DNA of 64,000 bases from Vreelandella subglaciescola (GTDB lineage: Bacteria; Pseudomonadota; Gammaproteobacteria; Pseudomonadales; Halomonadaceae), in NCBI RefSeq assembly GCF_900142895.1, contig NZ_LT670847.1:1736001-1800000 (forward strand), written 5' to 3'. Each line of letters opens with the position of its first letter. Within the stretch, counting starts at the first letter, position 1. Positions 59,449 to 64,000 of the stretch are shown here, one piece after another. A program made the translations under genes and the position numbers. Under the pieces are notes generated by a model. The model saw only the letters and a list, made by a program, of their open reading frames with translations. It was not told the DNA's origin and made no database searches.

Positions 59449-60722
59449 CGCTGGCCATGCTGGCAGTTTTTTTGATCCACGTGCTGCTTGGGCTACCGCT
59501 GTTCATTGCCTTGCTGACCACCGCTGTGGTCGGCTTTTTCTTCGTCGACCCGAGCATGATCCCGCGGATGATGCCACAGCAGTTCTTCGGCGGGATCAAC
59601 GCCTTCGCGCTGATGGCCATTCCGCTGTTCATCCTCGCCGGTAACCTGATGAATGCCAGCAAGCTGACCGACCGGCTGATGGCACTGGCGCGGCTGTTAG
59701 TCGGCCATCTGCGTGGCGGCATGGGCCACGTTAACGTGGTTTCCAGCGTGTTCTTCGCCGGCGTCAATGGCTCAGCGGTGGCCGACACCTCGGCGCTGGG
59801 CTCATTGCTGGTGCCGGCGATGCGCAAGGAAGGCTACTCCACCGCCTTTGCCGCCGGGCTGACCGCCGGCAGCTCGTTGATCGGCCCAATCATCCCGCCC
59901 AGCATTTTCATGATTCTCTACGCCTCGCTGACCAACACCTCGGTGGGCGATCTGTTTCTCGCGGGCGTTATTCCCGGCCTGTTGCTGGGCGCTGCGTTCA
60001 TGACCATGAACGCCGTACATGCCTGGCGCATCCGGCTGCCCAAGCGCGGCGGCTGGCCCAGCAAGCGCGAGCTGGCCGTGACTGCCCTCGGCGCACTGCC
60101 CGCGCTGATCGCCCCTTTCATCATCGTGGCGGGCATCGTCATGGGGGTGGTCACGCCGACGGAGTCTGGCGCCCTCACCGCGCTCTACGTGGCGCTCTAC
60201 GGCGTGGTCGCCGGTAACCTGACCCTGTCGGGGCTATGGAAAGCGGCCGTCGACACCACCCGGCTGACCGCCGCCATCTTTGTCATCATGGCCGCCTCAA
60301 GCATCGTCAGCTGGCTGCTGTCTTACGCCCAAGTGCCCAGCCAGTTCGTCGAGCTGCTCACCCCCTACATCGACAGTCCGGTAATCATCCTGCTGCTGCT
60401 AAGCCTGATTACCTTCGTCACCGGCATGTTCATGGAAGAAGTCTCCGCGCTGATGCTGCTCACGCCGATCTTCGCCCCCATCGCCATGCTGGCCGGTATC
60501 GACATGGTGCATCTGGGCATTATCATCACCCTGAACATCACCATCGCGCTGATCACTCCGCCCATGGGCGCCTGTGTTTATGTGGCCGCGGCGGTCAGCC
60601 GGCTGGAAATCACCGCGCTATTTCGTACCATCTGGCCCTTCGTCATCACCGCGCTGGTCGTGCTGATGGCGCTGATCCTGTTCCCCTCACTGGCTCTGTG
60701 GCTTCCCACCACCCTTGGATGA
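59445..60722 (+). CDS. TRAP transporter large permease (DctM)
   Basis: 425 residues with about 12 helices. DctM blocks: 'NAFALMAIPLFILAGNLMNA', 'VFFAGVNGSAVADTSALGSL', 'SSLIGPIIPPSIFMILYASL' and 'TGMFMEEVSALMLLTPIFAP' with 'IALITPPMGACVYVAAAVS'. It is the channel of the third TRAP system. The dipeptidase gene begins 4 bp after its stop, so the imported solute may be a peptide-like acid. Confidence 0.94.
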   Translation: MTLAMLAVFLIHVLLGLPLFIALLTTAVVGFFFVDPSMIPRMMPQQFFGGINAFALMAIPLFILAGNLMNASKLTDRLMALARLLVGHLRGGMGHVNVVSSVFFAGVNGSAVADTSALGSLLVPAMRKEGYSTAFAAGLTAGSSLIGPIIPPSIFMILYASLTNTSVGDLFLAGVIPGLLLGAAFMTMNAVHAWRIRLPKRGGWPSKRELAVTALGALPALIAPFIIVAGIVMGVVTPTESGALTALYVALYGVVAGNLTLSGLWKAAVDTTRLTAAIFVIMAASSIVSWLLSYAQVPSQFVELLTPYIDSPVIILLLLSLITFVTGMFMEEVSALMLLTPIFAPIAMLAGIDMVHLGIIITLNITIALITPPMGACVYVAAAVSRLEITALFRTIWPFVITALVVLMALILFPSLALWLPTTLG

Positions 60723-60726
60723 TTTC

Positions 60727-61479
60727 ATGACCGACCCCGCACAGTGGGTATCAACGCCTATTCCTTCACTAGCCGAACCCGACTGGCCCGCGCTCTCGCG
60801 CCTGCCGATTACCGGCTCCGCCGAGCGGCTGGTGCCGATGAGCCTGGCGCCGCCGCCGATACGTGTGTTTCCTGCCTACGCACGCCTGGGCGTTCCCGAC
60901 GCGGTCAACGAATGCTACCTGCGCGAAGGCGTTTATCGCCGCCTGCTGGCCGTGGCCCGCTCGCTGCCCCAGGGCCTGACCCTGCTGGTGCTCGACGGCT
61001 GGCGCCCCTGGCGCGTGCAGCAATACCTGTTCGAGACGCTCTCTGACAGCATCCGCGACGCCAGCCCCGGCATCGATGAACAGGCACTGCTTGAGCGCAC
61101 CCGCGAGTTCGTCTCGCTACCCAGCCGTTCTCCCGACGCCCCCAGCCCGCACCTGACCGGCGGCGCGGTTGATGTCACCCTGTGTGATGCCGACGGCTTA
61201 CCACTAAACATGGGCACGCTGTTCGACGAAGCCGTCCCGGCCTCTCATGCCGCCGCGCTGGAAACGCAGGCGACGGCTCAACTGCCCAACTCGGCCCGCG
61301 ATAATCGCCGCCTGCTGTACCACGCCATGCTGGCCCAAGGCTTCACCAACCTGCCCAGCGAATGGTGGCACTTCGACTACGGCGACCAGCTGTGGGCGCA
61401 TTATCACGGTCACGCCCAAGCGCTATACGGCCCGGCAGAACTCGACACCATTGAAAACCGCTGGCGTCGGCAGCTATAA
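60727..61479 (+). CDS. D-alanyl-D-alanine dipeptidase (VanX/DdpX family, M15D)
   Basis: 250 residues without signal peptide, so cytoplasmic. The zinc site is 'SPHLTGGAVDVTLCDADG' (SxHxxGxAxD pattern) plus 'PSEWWHFDYGDQLWAHYHG' (ExWH). The substrate-binding Arg lies in 'LVLDGWRPWRVQQYL'. Such enzymes split D-Ala-D-Ala for recycling. It follows dctM by 4 bp, which suggests that the TRAP system, or the ABC system before it, imports a dipeptide-like compound. A related role on another D-dipeptide or lactam product is possible. Confidence 0.9.
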   Translation: MTDPAQWVSTPIPSLAEPDWPALSRLPITGSAERLVPMSLAPPPIRVFPAYARLGVPDAVNECYLREGVYRRLLAVARSLPQGLTLLVLDGWRPWRVQQYLFETLSDSIRDASPGIDEQALLERTREFVSLPSRSPDAPSPHLTGGAVDVTLCDADGLPLNMGTLFDEAVPASHAAALETQATAQLPNSARDNRRLLYHAMLAQGFTNLPSEWWHFDYGDQLWAHYHGHAQALYGPAELDTIENRWRRQL

Positions 61480-61544
61480 CAGCAATTCTTCCGCACGTCC
61501 GTTCTCCGCCATACAATCCCATCATACAGTCAGGTGTTTTTATC

Positions 61545-62522
61545 ATGTCCAAACGTATTCAGTTTTCGCACACCGGCGGCCCCGAGGTGCTCGAGTTCGT
61601 TGATGCGCCCCCCGTTGCCCCCGGCCCCGGTGAAGCGCGGGTGAAAAACGCGGCCATTGGCCTGAATTTCATCGACATTTACGTGCGTACCGGCCTGTAT
61701 CCCACACCGTCTCTGCCCTCCGGGCTGGGTAGCGAGGGCGCCGGCGTGGTCGATGCCGTGGGCGCAGGCGTGACGCACCTGCGTGAAGGCGACCGGGTGG
61801 CCTATGCGCAGGGGCCACTCGGCGCTTACGCGCAGTACCATACGCTGCCGGCCGACAAACTTGTGTCACTGCCCGACGCGGTGAGCTTCGAGACAGCGGC
61901 AGCCTGCATGCTCAAGGGGCTAACCACCCAGTACCTGCTGCGCCAGACGTATCCGCTCAAGGGCGGCGAAACCATCCTGTGGCACGCCGCGGCCGGCGGA
62001 GTTGGCTCCATTGCCTGCCAGTGGGCGCGTGCGCTGGGCGTGCGCCTGATCGGCACCACCAGCTCGCCGGAAAAAGCCGCACTGGCGCGCCGCAACGGCG
62101 CCTGGGAAGTAATCGACTACAGCCGTGAGAACGTGGTTGAGCGAGTGCGCGAGCTGACCGACGGGGCCATGTGCGATGTGGTCTACGACTCGGTGGGCAA
62201 AGACACCTGGGAGACATCGCTTGACTGCCTCAAACCGCGCAGCCTGATGGTCAGCTTTGGCAACGCCTCGGGCGCGGTAGACGGCGTTAACCTGGGCATT
62301 CTCAACCGGAAGGGCTCGCAGTTTGTCACGCGCCCCAGCCTCAACGGCTACGCCGATACCCGCGAGCGCCTTGAAGGCATGGCCAGCGAATTGTTCGCCA
62401 TGCTCGAAAGCGGCCAGGTGAAGGTCGACATCGCCCAGCGCTACCCCCTGGCTGAGGCAGGCGAGGCGCAGCACGCGCTGGCCGAACGCCGCACCACCGG
62501 CTCAACCATTCTGCTGCCATAA
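61545..62522 (+). CDS. qorA: NADPH:quinone reductase (zeta-crystallin/QOR type)
   Basis: 325 residues, zinc-free medium-chain dehydrogenase. N-terminal 'IQFSHTGGPEVLEFVDAPPV', active-site region 'IGLNFIDIYVRTGLYPTPSL', cofactor motif 'HAAAGGVGSIACQWARALGV' and 'LIGTTSSPEKAALARRNGAW' are typical of QOR. It transfers electrons from NADPH to quinones. The start ATG has weak upstream complementarity. It is monocistronic, 65 bp after the dipeptidase and 15 bp from the convergent small gene. Confidence 0.93.
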   Translation: MSKRIQFSHTGGPEVLEFVDAPPVAPGPGEARVKNAAIGLNFIDIYVRTGLYPTPSLPSGLGSEGAGVVDAVGAGVTHLREGDRVAYAQGPLGAYAQYHTLPADKLVSLPDAVSFETAAACMLKGLTTQYLLRQTYPLKGGETILWHAAAGGVGSIACQWARALGVRLIGTTSSPEKAALARRNGAWEVIDYSRENVVERVRELTDGAMCDVVYDSVGKDTWETSLDCLKPRSLMVSFGNASGAVDGVNLGILNRKGSQFVTRPSLNGYADTRERLEGMASELFAMLESGQVKVDIAQRYPLAEAGEAQHALAERRTTGSTILLP

Positions 62523-62537
62523 TTCGCCCAAGCGCCT

Positions 62538-62750
62538 TCACTCGCTCGGCGGCGAAGGTTCATCCAGCATCGCCCGAGTATGCTCGCGCTGCTGGGTTAT
62601 CGCGTCGTCCAGCACGGCCAGCAACTTTTCGTAGTCCGCCGGCATTTGCTCATCCATGCCGGCGGCTTCAACGCGGGCGAGGGTTTGCTGGGTATCGTTG
62701 ATGACGGCCTGAAGCTCATCAATCACCTGCTGGTGGTTATCGGGGGTCAT
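62538..62750 (-). CDS. Small helical hypothetical protein
   Basis: 70 residues, almost all helix-forming: heptad-like 'NHQQVIDELQAVINDTQQTL', then 'YEKLLAVLDDAITQQREH', with a Pro/Ser-rich acidic end. It is compatible with a short coiled coil, similar in size to SlyX but without its sequence features. ATG 62750 follows CAGGAG. The frame continues upstream through a region with RNA-like pairing and lower GC, which I regard as leader and not protein. No family recognised. Confidence 0.65.
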   Translation of the reverse strand: MTPDNHQQVIDELQAVINDTQQTLARVEAAGMDEQMPADYEKLLAVLDDAITQQREHTRAMLDEPSPPSE

Positions 62751-62826
62751 GGCGCTCCTGAAGCAGTGAAGATTTGGAGAAATGGACTCGATTTTTCTGA
62801 TTCTGTCAGCGCGAGCGCAACGTGGC

Positions 62827-62933
62827 GACCTTATATGCCTGTGCTGGCAAACCGCGAGATACACCAGCCACAGAATATTTACACCAGCTACAAAGGTACT
62901 CTCACCGGGCATGGTACCGCCCTCGTATAAGTC
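62827..62933 (-). other. Possible structured RNA or 5' leader element
   Basis: The ends pair (GAC and TTATAT at 62827-62836 with GTATAA and GTC at 62925-62933). Inside, CTGTG/CACAG with TGG/CCA (62840-62872) and GGTAC/GTACC (62895-62917) can form further helices. The element lies 77 bp upstream of the small coiled-coil gene on the minus strand and 19 bp from the IS end. The strand and any function are uncertain. Confidence 0.3.
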
Positions 62934-63021
62934 TGCTTCAGCGATATGGATTGTAGTGGCATAGTCAATTTGGCCAGCTGGTTTTGAGTGTATGATCACT
63001 CCGAGAGAAAATCAGGTGGAC

Positions 63022-64000
<979 letters not shown>

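Noticed and set aside
62538..62999. Long 153-codon version of the small coiled-coil gene reaching into the IS
   Set aside because: The extra N-terminal part crosses the structured region and the IS left end; ATG 62750 has a good CAGGAG site.

Overview
The window looks like chromosomal DNA of a GC-rich gammaproteobacterium, most likely a Halomonas-type (Halomonadaceae) bacterium. This is inferred from gene content (carnitine catabolism, three TRAP transporters, a cbb3-type oxidase, acidic proteins) and not from a marker gene; no rRNA or tRNA was seen. Genes are dense and nearly all intact. The one insertion sequence is an IS3-type element cut by the right edge.

Layout. 1-7150: the end of an RmlD-like gene, a LysR regulator, a DUF488 protein, then a compact terminal-oxidase operon (CcoN-like subunit with a CcoS-like N-terminal extension, CcoO, a mono-haem cytochrome c with a His-rich tail, and a CcoI-type copper ATPase) closed by a strong terminator. 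7200-21400: housekeeping and accessory genes, including an SSS symporter with a 44-residue membrane partner, a two-gene HlyD/DUF2955 efflux unit, yjdM, an aldo/keto reductase, a frameshifted chemoreceptor, an OsmB-like lipoprotein, cysQ beside a ZipA-like membrane protein, a SIMPL protein, a serine hydrolase and a flavin monooxygenase.

21400-30600: a co-oriented catabolic operon (Fe-alcohol dehydrogenase, aldehyde dehydrogenase, glutamine-synthetase-like ligase, Tat-exported TRAP system, N-formylglutamate-amidohydrolase-like enzyme) divergent from an RpiR regulator. Together these could form an import, gamma-glutamylation, oxidation and deglutamylation route for an amino alcohol. 30600-39000: a second TRAP-linked cluster (FAH-type hydratase, dihydropyrimidinase, allophanate-hydrolase-C-like protein, GntR regulator, exported serine hydrolase, hydantoin-racemase-like protein), probably for a cyclic ureide or imide. 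No carbamoylase is visible.

39400-46000: a ferritin-like protein, a GntP permease, and an AhpD-like/thioredoxin/glutathione-transferase operon facing a TetR regulator. Four copies of one 16-bp dyad lie in front of both transcription units, so they read as a single redox or electrophile regulon. An EamA exporter and a haloacid dehalogenase follow. 46100-54600: a nearly complete L-carnitine island: cdhC, cdhA, cdhB, cdhR, caiX, an AtoE-type transporter, the two CoA-transferase subunits and a LysR regulator. 54700-61500: an amino-acid ABC transporter followed directly by a third TRAP system and a cytoplasmic D-Ala-D-Ala dipeptidase. The right end has a quinone oxidoreductase, a small coiled-coil protein, a possible structured leader and the IS3 element.
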